Part shown: in pieces, positions 9,321 through 18,173 of the stretch
Layout of the letters: every line of letters starts with the position of its first letter
Numbering within the stretch: position 1 is the stretch's first letter
Source: Paenibacillus sp. P25
Lineage (GTDB): Bacteria > Bacillota > Bacilli > Paenibacillales > NBRC-103111
NCBI GenBank assembly: GCA_024704175.1
Contig: CP085629.1
Coordinates: forward strand, 3,844,001 to 3,908,000
Reading direction: 5' to 3'
DNA length: 64,000 bases
The notes under the pieces: model-generated
The model's input: the letters and a program-made list of their open reading frames with translations, nothing else
Told to the model about the DNA's origin: nothing
Database searches by the model: none
Translations under genes and position numbers: made by a program

Positions 9321-10558
9321 GCGGTATCGCTCCCCGGCATCGAGTTCGTGTAATCGGCGGCCGGATCATGCTTCGCATAAACGACCTTGCGCGCGATCAA
9401 ATCGGAGATCGCCTCCTCCGTATGGCCGAGTTGTCGCAATATATCCACGGTATGCTCCCCAAGGAGGGGAGGCGGACCCTGAATCTCAACCCGGCTGTCC
9501 GAATAAGTGATCGGCGTCCGAATCACCGGCAAGCGCCCGAACACCGCATGCTCGACCTGCTCGATGATTCCGTGGTCCCGGATCAGATCGCCGCTTACGA
9601 GCTCCTCGATGTTCCAGATGGGCCCATGAAGCACATTGTGCCCGGCAAGGACCAGACACCAGTCCTCCGTCGTTTTTTGAACAAAAACGGCATTCAGCGA
9701 CTCGGACAGCTTCTCCCTGTTTTTCACCCGAAGGGGGTTGGTCCGGTAATCCGGGTGGTTCGTCAAATCCGGCCGTCCAACCGCTTCGCAGAACACCGAC
9801 CAAGCCTGATCGGATTGGGCCCCGGCCATCAGCCAGCCGTTCGCCGTAGGGAAGGCCTGGTAAGGAACGACCTCGGCATGCTGGCTCCCCATCGCGGAGG
9901 GCGGCTTCCCAGTAGCGATGTACTGCCCGAAGCGGGTGGAGAGATTAAACACCATCGTATCGATCAGATTAAGCCGGACGCACTGCCCCTGCCCGGTACG
10001 CTCCCGCTCAAGCAGCGCTCCGCAGATCGCCCCGAAGGCGATATAGGCCGTCGAGTTGTCTGCGACCGGAATACCTACGAGCACGGGCCTGCCGCCCCGC
10101 TCGCCGGTTACGCTCATCGCACCGCCCATGCCCTGGATAATCGGATCCATCCCCGGCCGCTGCGCATACCCCGGCGTATCCCCGAAGGCGGAGATGGAGC
10201 AGTAGATGAGACGCGGATTCAGACGCTTCAGGCTCTCGTACCCGAGCCCGAGTCTCTCGCATGTGCCGGGGCGGTAATTTTCCAGAACGACATCCGCCTC
10301 CCGGCATAAATCCCGTGCGATGCGGAGCCCGTCCGGATCCTTCAGATTTAAGGAGATCGACTGTTTACCGTGATTGTAGGCGGCGAACAGATAGCTTTCC
10401 CCGTCTTTAAAATAGCTTCCCGAGCTCCGCACCTGGTCTCCGGAGAGCGGCTCGATTTTGATCACCTCGGCCCCCAGATCGGATAACATATTGGCGCAAT
10501 ATGGAGCCACCAGCCAATGCGCAATTTCTATCACCTTGATTCCTGTAAGCGGTCCCAT
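9317..10558 (-). CDS. Family III CoA-transferase (CaiB/BaiF/Frc type)
   Basis: Cytosolic CoA-transferase of 413 residues. Family hallmarks are VIEIAHWLVAPYCANMLSDLGAEVIKIE at residues 9-36, VLENYRPGTCERLGLGYESL (91-110), QGMGGAMSVTG and the catalytic aspartate in VGIPVADNSTAY (Asp167), followed by LLERERTGQGQ. Such enzymes move CoA between carboxylic acids; relatives include formyl-CoA:oxalate, carnitine and succinyl-CoA:glutarate transferases, and human SUGCT also accepts 3-hydroxy-3-methylglutarate. It is the first gene of the minus-strand operon, divergent from a LysR gene, and overlaps the lyase gene by 4 bp. The protein is intact. Confidence 0.92.
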   Translation of the reverse strand: MGPLTGIKVIEIAHWLVAPYCANMLSDLGAEVIKIEPLSGDQVRSSGSYFKDGESYLFAAYNHGKQSISLNLKDPDGLRIARDLCREADVVLENYRPGTCERLGLGYESLKRLNPRLIYCSISAFGDTPGYAQRPGMDPIIQGMGGAMSVTGERGGRPVLVGIPVADNSTAYIAFGAICGALLERERTGQGQCVRLNLIDTMVFNLSTRFGQYIATGKPPSAMGSQHAEVVPYQAFPTANGWLMAGAQSDQAWSVFCEAVGRPDLTNHPDYRTNPLRVKNREKLSESLNAVFVQKTTEDWCLVLAGHNVLHGPIWNIEELVSGDLIRDHGIIEQVEHAVFGRLPVIRTPITYSDSRVEIQGPPPLLGEHTVDILRQLGHTEEAISDLIARKVVYAKHDPAADYTNSMPGSDTA

Positions 10559-10699
10559 AGCTTGTTATGATCACCTGCTCCTGCATGGTTTGAATATCTT
10601 CAAGTGCTGCACCTTCATCTTAAATATTCATATTGCTGAAGTAAAATACCGAATGCTAATATTAGCATAGGCATTGCCTATACAAAGGGGGCGAAAGGC
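10559..10699. promoter_or_regulatory. Divergent intergenic region with two perfect dyads
   Basis: This 141-bp spacer separates the CoA-transferase operon from the LysR gene. It contains a perfect 16-bp palindrome ATGCTAATATTAGCAT at 10653-10668 and, overlapping its last base, TAGGCA-T-TGCCTA at 10668-10680. Both sit just upstream of the LysR ribosome binding site (AAAGGGGG, 10684-10690). Dyads in this position are what a LysR regulator controlling itself and the divergent operon would bind; that link is inferred. Confidence 0.6.
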
Positions 10700-11605
10700 A
10701 TTAGAATCGAGCAGCTGCAGTACTTCGTGGAAGTAGCCAGGCACCAATCCTTCTCGCTGGCCGCTGAACACCTGCACATCTCCCAGCCGAGCATCAGCCA
10801 GGCGATCTCCGCTCTGGAGAAGGAACTGAACGTCAAGCTGTTCGAGCGCTCGCGCTCCGGTGTTCAGCTGACCAAGACGGGGCAGGCCCTGCTCAAAAAG
10901 GCGCAGAGCACCCTCAACCTCATCCAGGATATCTACGACGAAGCCCGCGCCGAGGCCCATTCGTTAACCGGAAGCCTGCAAATCGCGGCGATTCCCAGCA
11001 TGTGCAATGCTTACTTAAGCGACGTCCTGTCGATTTACAAGAAAAAGCATCCGCATGTCCGCCTGGAAGTGAACGAGGACGGCACAAAGCAGATTATGCA
11101 GGACGTCATTGCGGGACGGGCCGATCTCGGTTTCATCTCTTCGCAGCCGGGCGATCTGATCGATAACCGGATCGAATTCCAACGCATGCTGTCCGGAACG
11201 TACATGGCCTGCATCGGCAAGCATTCCCCGGTTCCCCTGTACAACCCCATGCCCGCCGAAGTCATTGCCGGGGAACCGATCATTACCTTCAAGCCCAATT
11301 ACCGGCAGGAGGAATATTTAAAAAAGCTGCTCAAGACCGATCGGCTGAACGTGCTGCTGACGATCGGCTATACGGAGGCGGCCAAGAAAATGATCGCCGA
11401 GGGCGTAGCTATCGGATTTTATCCGGATTTCTCGATCAAGAAGGACCCTTACGTGCAGTCCGGAGATATCATTCCGCTGGATATTCAGAACAACGATTTG
11501 ATGCTCTCGTTCGGGTGGATCCGCTTGAAGGCCGGGCATCTCTCGAAGGCGGCGAGCGAATTTATTAAAGTCTTAAAGAACGTAATTGACGGACAGAGCG
11601 GGTAA
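10700..11605 (+). CDS. LysR family transcriptional regulator, apparent ATT start
   Basis: Transcription factor of 301 residues when started at ATT 10700. The N-terminal winged helix-turn-helix reads RIEQLQYFVEVARHQSFS with AAEHLHISQPSISQAISALEKEL, followed by a linker helix and a substrate-binding effector domain (GSLQIAAIPSMCNAYLSDVL onwards). LysR proteins normally begin MRIEQLQYF, and codon 10700-10702 sits 9 bp after the AAAGGGGG site, so ATT or a miscalled ATG is the natural start; the first standard in-frame codon, GTG 10727, would remove part of helix 1. It faces the CoA-transferase operon and probably controls it in response to a pathway intermediate. Confidence 0.88.
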   Translation: MRIEQLQYFVEVARHQSFSLAAEHLHISQPSISQAISALEKELNVKLFERSRSGVQLTKTGQALLKKAQSTLNLIQDIYDEARAEAHSLTGSLQIAAIPSMCNAYLSDVLSIYKKKHPHVRLEVNEDGTKQIMQDVIAGRADLGFISSQPGDLIDNRIEFQRMLSGTYMACIGKHSPVPLYNPMPAEVIAGEPIITFKPNYRQEEYLKKLLKTDRLNVLLTIGYTEAAKKMIAEGVAIGFYPDFSIKKDPYVQSGDIIPLDIQNNDLMLSFGWIRLKAGHLSKAASEFIKVLKNVIDGQSG

Positions 11606-11613
11606 GAAAAGCC

Positions 11614-11642
11614 TTGTTTTACAAATTACAGGCCTGTATAAT
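11614..11642 (+). promoter_or_regulatory. Sigma-A-type promoter of the DinB gene
   Basis: TTGTTT at 11614-11619 and TATAAT at 11637-11642 are separated by exactly 17 bp. The spacer carries the 12-bp palindrome TACAGGCCTGTA (11628-11639), which overlaps the -10 box and could be an operator. Confidence 0.6.
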
Positions 11643-11676
11643 CACCCTAAACATCAGTTGAGAAAGGAGCATCTCC

Positions 11677-12203
11677 ATGAAATTATTCGACTTCTCCCCC
11701 GATTCCGAAATGACTCCCGTGATCGGGCTTTTGCACGCAGCGGTAAAATATAATTTTGTGCGGTTGAAACAGCTTGTAGAAGATATGACCCAAGAGGAAA
11801 TAGACTATAAAGGTCCAAACCAGGAATTAAACAGTGCAGCCCAATTGTTGAGGCACTTGGCGGTTGTTGATCTGCATTGGGTGTATCGTTTGCAATCCAA
11901 AAGCGTACCCGCAGCGTATCGGGAAAGATTCGGACCGATGTACGAAGAAGATGGCAAGCTGCCCATGATAAACGGTATTTCGCTTAAGGCGCTCCTTGAC
12001 GAGTATGAAGAAATTCAAGACATGTTTCGCAAGGTTTGCCTAAGCAAAACAGACGATGATCTTTCTGAGATTGTGCCGTATGGAAATGAAAATAACGCAA
12101 CCGTACGCTGGGGATCTGGCATATCGCCGACCACAGCAGGCATCATTATGCGGATATGGTACGCTTGAAAAAAATGGTTCGTTCGGCCAGGACAACAGGA
12201 TAA
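11677..12203 (+). CDS. DinB/YfiT-type four-helix protein, one frame break near the end
   Basis: Small protein of the DinB superfamily, a four-helix bundle usually holding a metal through three histidines. These proteins include damage-inducible proteins and thiol-S-transferases. It starts at ATG 11677 behind AGAAAGGAG. The first histidine lies in LLHAAVKYNFVRLKQLV and the second in LLRHLAVVDLHW. The raw frame loses the motif, but inserting one base at the G run 12110-12113 restores WGIWHIADHSRHHYADMVRLKKMV, the classic C-terminal His motif, and a stop at 12201-12203. Role in this genome unknown. Confidence 0.78.
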
Positions 12204-12218
12204 ACGGCTGCGCCGTCT

Positions 12219-12416
12219 TTGTCATACAAGGACCATGATTGGAATGTACACTTTGCAGAATTTCGGGCAAGCGGCCTCACGATGAAGGCTTGGTGCGCCG
12301 CGAATCATTACTCTGTCGAACAATTGAAATATTGGCTGTACAAATCAAAGCGTGTCTCATCCTCAACTACTCCGGAACCTAAGGTCTTAGGAAGCACCTT
12401 TCCCGTTAAACTTTGA
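12219..12416 (+). mobile_element. Orphan IS66-type accessory ORF (TnpA-like)
   Basis: A 65-residue reading frame from TTG 12219 matches the short IS66 accessory protein pattern: a helix-turn-helix with FRASGLTMKAWCAANHYSVEQLKYWLYK. IS66 elements need TnpB and TnpC as well, and neither follows; the next sequence is a terminator and a minus-strand gene. I read it as a remnant or solo copy. It begins 16 bp after the DinB gene and may have landed there. No terminal inverted repeats or target duplication were identified. Confidence 0.65.
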
Positions 12417-12426
12417 CAAAAAAAAT

Positions 12427-12455
12427 AAATCCCCGCCTCCAAGGAGGACGGGGAT
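12427..12455 (-). terminator. Rho-independent terminator of the DUF1349 gene
   Basis: Stem AATCCCCG-CCTCC / GGAGG-A-CGGGGATT with a 2-base loop. On the minus strand it is followed by a T-rich tract (complement of the A-rich run at 12419-12428). It lies 14 bp past the stop at 12470. Confidence 0.8.
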
Positions 12456-12469
12456 TCTCGCACTCACGG

Positions 12470-13081
12470 CTATCCTTCAACGACCCGAATATCCCTCTGC
12501 GGCTCTTGAGAGAACGCGAGCTGCTCGAACGCGACCTCGCAGCCTTGGCCGATCGGCGATTGGGCAACGACGCCGATCTTCAGCTCGCCCGGGCAGCTCA
12601 TGCCGAAGTAGCGCGCCAGGTTCCAATGAACGCCGTCCGCAGAGTAGTGGAACGCGAAGCAGCGGCCCGCTCGAGCCACCCTTAGATAGGGCTTGGGGGC
12701 GCCCGCCTCTCCCGAGACGCAATCGTCGGAGTCGCCCTTGGTTACAACGCTGAGGATGGACCTCTTCCCTTCGAAATACTCGTTGCACAGCTTGGCCCAG
12801 TTCCGATCGTCCGCCATGATCATCAGGCGACCGGAATCGTACTGCTCCTTCATGTCGACGCTGACGCGCGTTGTCAGGACGAAATCCCCCTTCACGGTCG
12901 TATACAGGAACGGGGCCGACGAATTCGTCTCATCTCCGGACGGGTTGACGAAGTAGTCGCTCATCGCCGGAGCGGATACACGCAGAGCATGGTTCTCGTC
13001 GAACGACCATGCACGAGGCTCGTTCAGCCATCGGAGATCGGGAACGATCATTTGCTTAAGGCCATTTACGAATAGATTCAT
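12470..13081 (-). CDS. DUF1349 domain protein (concanavalin-like fold)
   Basis: A 203-residue cytoplasmic protein starting at ATG 13081 behind AAGGGGG. The pattern LRWLNEPRAWSFDENHALRVSAPAMSDYFVNP, FLYTTVKGDFVLTTRVSVD, DSGRLMIMADDRNWAKLCNEYF and FAFHYSADGVHWNLARYFG is typical of DUF1349/YesU-like proteins, which adopt a beta-sandwich related to LamG lectins and often occur in pectin or rhamnogalacturonan loci. Catalysis has not been assigned to the family. Its start overlaps the stop of a small upstream frame by ATGA, suggesting a two-gene unit. Confidence 0.85.
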   Translation of the reverse strand: MNLFVNGLKQMIVPDLRWLNEPRAWSFDENHALRVSAPAMSDYFVNPSGDETNSSAPFLYTTVKGDFVLTTRVSVDMKEQYDSGRLMIMADDRNWAKLCNEYFEGKRSILSVVTKGDSDDCVSGEAGAPKPYLRVARAGRCFAFHYSADGVHWNLARYFGMSCPGELKIGVVAQSPIGQGCEVAFEQLAFSQEPQRDIRVVEG

Positions 13082-13418
13082 CGGGCTTCCCCCTTGCAGG
13101 TTATAGAGTCTCTTAGAGATTCGACAACGGCGGGGTTTTCCTTCCATCTACTATAATCAGCACGCCTACATCGAATCGGGCATATTGTAATCCCTTCCGG
13201 GTTATTCAACTCAACATGAAAGGCTATCTTATCCGGGAAAATCAGTACTTGTAACCAACTTCGCAGGAACACCTTGCACAGTTATGTCTTTTGCAGATGC
13301 TGTACCGGCGGTTTCCGCTAAAAACTTTAAAAATTGCTCAACATAAGCCATCACTGGAGTTTGATTCGCTATAAAGATCATTAGGGCAAAAACGGATGCG
13401 GCAATAACCTATTTTTTG
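13078..13418 (-). CDS. Small unrecognised protein, 5' end unclear, one frame break
   Basis: On the minus strand a frame opening with a hydrophobic segment (VIAASVFALMIFIA) continues as AYVEQFLKFLAETAG and KLVTSTDFPG, then stops. Removing one C from the CCC of TTTTCCCGG near 13228 lets it continue as DFPDKIAFHVELNNPEGITI to a stop at 13078 that overlaps the DUF1349 start (ATGA). The joined product would be about 110 residues: a signal or anchor helix plus a small soluble part. No start codon with a ribosome binding site was found and a TAG lies just upstream, so the gene may be truncated. I do not recognise the family. The rest of 13419-13498 shows nothing. Confidence 0.4.
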
Positions 13419-13498
13419 TGCTCCAGCGACGACGTACACCTATCAAGGCCCGTTCGAAGCTATAAGCCCGCGATACTTATAAAGCCTTATCAACCAAG

Positions 13499-13521
13499 AA
13501 AACCCGCAGGACGCGGGTTTT
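13499..13521 (-). terminator. Hairpin terminator of the YdjC-like gene
   Basis: Perfect 9-bp stem AAAACCCGC / GCGGGTTTT with a 5-base loop, 11 bp beyond the stop at 13533. The stem ends in T4 on both strands, so it could work in either direction. Confidence 0.75.
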
Positions 13522-13532
13522 CGGCCATTACT

Positions 13533-14436
13533 CTACGACATTCGCCGCTGGAGATCCCGAAGATCCGACCAGCGGATCATCCGGATCTCCTCGGACACGA
13601 TCACGCCTTGTATGAACGGATCGCGGAACACCTCGAATTCCATCCCTCTTTTCATCCAATGCGGGTTAATCGCTTTCAATTCATCCGTGACATAAGAAGG
13701 ATGGATGATCAGCTCGGTGACTCCGGGCCTGAGCGACCTAAGAAGATCCGCCATGCGGCCCCTGAACGTCTCATACGTTTCCCCCTCGTCAAGCTCGAAT
13801 GGCGGCCCCAGCAAATAATCAAGGATCACAATTCCCTTTGCATCGGCCTGCGCCGCCAGCCGCTCCGCCTTGCTGAGCAGCTCGGGCGACAGGTCCTTTT
13901 CGGCAGCATGCCTCGGGAGGCGGAACGGCGGCCCGTACTGCACGCAGAGATCGAATACGATGTCGAGAAAATCCCTTCCCGTCTGCAGCCCGTACACGCT
14001 TCCCATATGATTGTCAAGGTGAGTCGGGTCCAGTCCCATGCGGAGCGCCAGTTCGATCTGTGCCGTCAGCTCCTTGCGCACCTCGGCAGGATCGGCATGC
14101 TGCTCGACCTCCAGGTCGCTGCGCGGGAAATATCCTTCTCCGTCGATCAGCGAAGAGATCCCGCCTTCCCGCGTTACGGGTCCCCACTTGTACTGTCGCC
14201 ATTCGCTGGTCAGCGTCAGATGAACGCCGACATTATACTTCGGATGCGCCGCGGCCCAGGCCGTCGCCTCCTTGGACCAGGCACAGGGCATCATGACGGT
14301 GGCCGACGAAATCAACTCTTCCGTGAGCAGTTTGCCGGACCCCGGCATTCGTCGCATGGCACATGCCGAAGTCATCCGCATTGATGATTAACAGCCGTTC
14401 ATCCGTACCGTATCCGAGCTTATGGGACAGCTTCAT
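13533..14436 (-). CDS. YdjC/ChbG-type carbohydrate deacetylase, one frame break
   Basis: Predicted metal-dependent deacetylase of the ChbG/YdjC family, which removes acetyl groups from chito-oligosaccharides. ATG 14436 lies behind GGAGG. The hallmark LIINADDFGMCHATNAGV near the N-terminus holds the catalytic Asp pair; later blocks are GVHLTLTSEW (metal His), PTHLDNHMGSVYGLQ (His ligands) and ELIIHPSYV. A frame change near 14350, between NAGV and LLTEELISSATVMMP, splits it; the joined protein is about 300 residues, normal for the family. No signal peptide, so it acts in the cytoplasm. Confidence 0.87.
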
Positions 14437-14519
14437 ATTTCCGGCCTCCTTTGAATGAAACAACCCTTTCCCAAAGTGTATTCGCCCTTCGCTTCCATAT
14501 TCCTCCAATAAAGACAAAA

Positions 14520-14554
14520 CGGCCGTCTGCCGGATCATTCCCGGCAAACGGCCG
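14520..14554 (-). terminator. Terminator of the MFS gene
   Basis: Stem CGGCCGT-TGCCGG / CCGGCA-ACGGCCG with one internal mismatch and a 7-base loop, followed on the minus strand by TTTTGTCTTTATT. Confidence 0.85.
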
Positions 14555-14592
14555 CAGCTTTGCCGCCATCCGCAGGACGGCGTATTTGCAGT

Positions 14593-15877
14593 TTAATGGC
14601 CTTCCATCCCGCCTGCTAGAGGCTGGGAGCTCTGCTCCGTCTCCGGAGCCTTCTGGTTCATAATCGGGAGCATGACGAGCGCCCCCAAAAGGAAGAGGAA
14701 ACCGGCGCCGGTATAGATCTCTACAAGCGGGAACGCCTTCTTCAAGGCGCCGGCGAAGGACATCGAGATCACCATCATCCCGACAAACATCGGATTCAGC
14801 ACCCCGTTCACCCGGCCCACGATCGATTCGTGCGACCATTTCAGAATCATCGTACTAATCCCGATATGGATGCACGGGAAGACAAGGCCGTTGATGAACT
14901 GGACGGTCAGCGTCAGCGGCACGCTCCGGGAGTACCCGACAATCACGGTACAGACCGCGCCGACCAGCATACCGATCGCAAGCAGCAATTGCGGCGGAAC
15001 CCGCTTGGCGAACACCGCGACAATACCGCCGCCGATCAGCATCGCGGCTCCGTTGATCATGAGGATGTACTGCAGGAACTCCTCCGGCTTGCCGAGGCGC
15101 TCCGTTACGATGAACAGGCCCAGCGCCTGGGCGATGCCTACGGCAAGCCCCGCCAGGATGAATGCGACACCCAGCATACGCAGCACTTTATTGTTCCAAA
15201 CATATTGGAAGCCTTCGTTAAATTCCTTGCGGAATTGGCCCTTGACCGGAGCTCGCAGCCTTCCCCGCCTCATCCTTGGGCAGACGGACCAGCACAAGTG
15301 CGGAGAGCAGGAACACCACGCCCATGACCGCCACCGACGTTTCAAGGCCGAATCGGCTGTAGCAGAAGGTACCGAGCATCGGCCCGATCACCATGAAGAT
15401 CGCCATCAGCGACTGGAACATCGCCATCCCCTGCTGCAGCTGCTCTCCCGGAACATGCTGCTTGAACAGGCGCATGCCGGAGGGCTGGGAGAACTGGGAA
15501 AGAATAGCCGAGATGAACGTCACCAGAAAGACGGATTGCCACGAGCCGAAATGAATTGCAAGCAGCACGACGAATACGGAAACGGCGGACAAAAGGTCGC
15601 ACCAGATCATCGTTTTCCTCGGCTTCCACCGGTCGGCGAACGTGCCGCCGATGAACGAGAAGACGAAGATCGGAGCGAATTCGGCTACGCTGATCAGCGA
15701 AATCGCGTACGGATCGTTACTTGTTTTCTCCGCGACAAACAGCAATATGGCAAAATTGCGCACCCATATGCCGATCTGAAGCAGCACGTTGGACAGCAGG
15801 ATCGTTTGCAGGAAACGATTGCCGAGAAGGCTCGGGGCTTTCCCGGCGTTGGTTACTGTAGACAAGCTTCTCAACAC
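14593..15877 (-). CDS. MFS transporter (MefA/enterobactin-exporter-like), one frame break
   Basis: Twelve-helix major facilitator permease, about 425 residues after joining two frames near 15255. The N-terminal half shows NRFLQTILLSNVLLQIGIWVRNFAILLFV and the loop FIGGTFADRWKPRKTM, the MFS motif A equivalent between helices 2 and 3. The C-terminal half has KEFNEGFQYVWNNKVLRMLGVAFILAG, a pattern of the MefA-like drug/siderophore exporter subfamily, and HESIVGRVNGVLNPMF. The start is unclear: GTG 15877 is furthest out, while TTG 15865 fits the AAGAAGG site better. Probably a solo exporter gene with its own terminator. Confidence 0.85.
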
Positions 15878-16082
15878 CCTTCTTACAAATCATGCGTAAC
15901 AGCCTATCGATACCGGCCACACCCTATTCTAGCATACAAGGAATGAGGCGGTTTCTTCTCGATTGCTGTTTTAAAAAATGGAACCAACAACAATCGTACC
16001 GTACATCACCTTATTTGTAAACGGATGGAATTTTTTAAAAAAAGCTTGCCTCTCCGAATTCAGCACCCTGCAAAGCGATTTC

Positions 16083-18146
16083 TCAGTTCATGGCCTGCCG
16101 CCTGATCACCTTTACGCCATAGGGCCCAAGCTCCGCTTCCGTCCCGAGCGGCTCCCCCGAGAGCAGATCCGTCCCCCCTGTACCATAAAGCGGGACGCGC
16201 TTCGGCTCGGCATGGAAATTCAGGAGGAATACATATTCCTGCTCCCCGTCCGTACGCGACTGGGCAGTAACTCCTCCGGGGAGTTCCCCCGGAATCACCC
16301 TGCGGATCCCGGCCTCCCGGATTAACGCATCGGCGAATTGCTGCTGAAACGCCCTGTCGTTGCGCGAAGCGATATAGTAAGCTTTGCCTTTCCCAAGCGG
16401 ATTTACAGTGAGCGCCGGGCGCCCGGCATAGAAGTCGGTCGCCGTACTGCGCGAGCGCCTCGGCACCTTCGAGATGAATCAAATCGCACAACTCGGACGC
16501 CGTGTACTCGCCCGCCAGCCCTAGCGCATTGCCTTCCAGCATGCGGACGGTACCCGTCTGCCCGTCATGCAGCCCGTCGATTTCCTCGGACCAAATGCCG
16601 AGCGTTCTGCGCAGCGGTCCGGGGAATCCGCCCAGGAAGCACAGATCGTTCTCGTCCACGATACCGGACCAGTAAGTGGCGACCAGCGTTCCCCGTTCTC
16701 AACAAACCGCTCGATCCGTTCGCCGACACCCGGCCGCACCATATACAGCATCGGCGCGATAAGCGGCTTGTATTTGGAGAAGTCCTGCTCCGAATCGATC
16801 ACATCGACCGGAACCCCCGTTTCCAAAAGGGCATATAGTGCTCGAGGACGGTTTTCTCGTAATGAACGCCTGTATTGCGCGGCCCCTGCGAATCCTTCAC
16901 CGCCCAGCGGTTCTCCCAATCGAAAATGATAGCCGTCTCCGCCGCCGCGCCGGTGCCGATAATCTCGAACAGCTTCTCCAGCGTTTCGCCTACCTCCGTC
17001 ACATCCCGGAAAACCCGCGTATTCCCGTGTCCGACATGGTCGACGACGGCGCCGTGGAATTTCTCGCTCGACCCCCGGCTTTTCCGCCACTGGAAATATT
17101 GCACGCTATCCGAGCCGTGTGCTACAGCCTGCATGGATGCGAGCAGATGCATGCCGGGGCGCTTGTTCTTGCTGACGTCCTGCCAGTTCGTCAGGCTGGG
17201 TGTGCTTTCCATCAGCAGAAAAGGCTTCGACTTGATAGAACGGATAATATCGTGCATCATCGCCACCCGGGCCGCCTGGATACTGTCATCGTCCCGGTCG
17301 TGCCAGGTCGGGTAGCTGTCCCAGGATACAACATCGAGCACCTCGGCGAACTTCCAATAATTGAGTCCCTCATAATAGTCCATCAGGTTCGTCGTTACCG
17401 GAAGTTCGGAGTTCACCGCACGGAGCGGCGCAATTTCATGCTTGCAGAAATCGACGGTTTGGTCCGTCACGAACCGCTTCCAGTCCAGGTTCATGCCGTG
17501 GACCTGCGTTTCCCCGTGCGGCGCAGGCGATTCGACCTGGGACCAATCCGTATACGTATGGCTCCAGAAGGTTGTCCACCACGCGGCGTTCAAGGCCTCC
17601 AGCGTACCGAACTTGCGCCTCAGCCAGTCCCGGAACGCTTCCTGGCATAAATCGCAGTGGCATTCCCCACCGTATTCGTTGGAGATATGCCATCCGATCA
17701 CGGCCGGATGACCGCTGTACCGCTCGGCTAACAGCCGGTTGATCGTGGCTACCTTCTCCCGGTAAACCGGAGAGGTGTAGCAGTGATTGTGGCGGAAGCC
17801 GTGCAGGTTGCGGACCCGGTTCGGGCCTACGCGCAGTACCTCCGGATATTTGGCGGACATCCAGGCAGGCCTTGCGCCGCTGGGCGTGGCCAGGAACGCA
17901 TAGATGCCGTTCTCCGCAAACGAATCCAGCGTCCGGTCCAGCCAGTCGAACGTAAAACGGCCTTCCTCCGGCTCCAGCGCGCTCCACGAGAATATGCCCA
18001 CGGACATGACGTTGCACTTCGCCTGCTTCATCAAGCGAATGTCAGCCTCAAGGATCTCGGGGCTGTCTTGCCATTGATCGGGGTTATAGTCCGCCCCATG
18101 CAAAAAACCGCTGATCTTGGGGCTGATCGGTGGAAACTTTTTCATC
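16083..18146 (-). CDS. GH42 beta-galactosidase, three frame breaks
   Basis: Intracellular beta-galactosidase hydrolysing terminal beta-galactosides. ATG 18146 follows AGGAGAGG. The TIM barrel begins FLHGADYNPDQW; the acid/base is Glu157 in GWHISNEYGG and the nucleophile Glu313 in LLMESTPS. The zinc-binding cysteine cluster ECHCDLC follows the acid/base. The trimerisation domain and the C-terminal beta domain (DLLSGEPLGTEAELGPYGVKVI) are readable only after frame changes near 16830, 16680 and 16445. Corrected length is about 685 residues, usual for GH42. It is downstream of a complete sugar ABC transporter, so it probably handles imported galacto-oligosaccharides. No signal peptide. Confidence 0.88.
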
Positions 18147-18173
18147 TTGGTCCATCCTCTCCTTCTTAAACAA

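Noticed and set aside
9368-10309. 313-codon plus-strand frame opposite the CoA-transferase
   Set aside because: The opposite strand encodes a complete enzyme with catalytic Asp; the product here matches nothing.
14870-15946. 358-codon plus-strand frame opposite the MFS gene
   Set aside because: It overlaps two frames of a transporter with clear membrane helices and shows no start signal.
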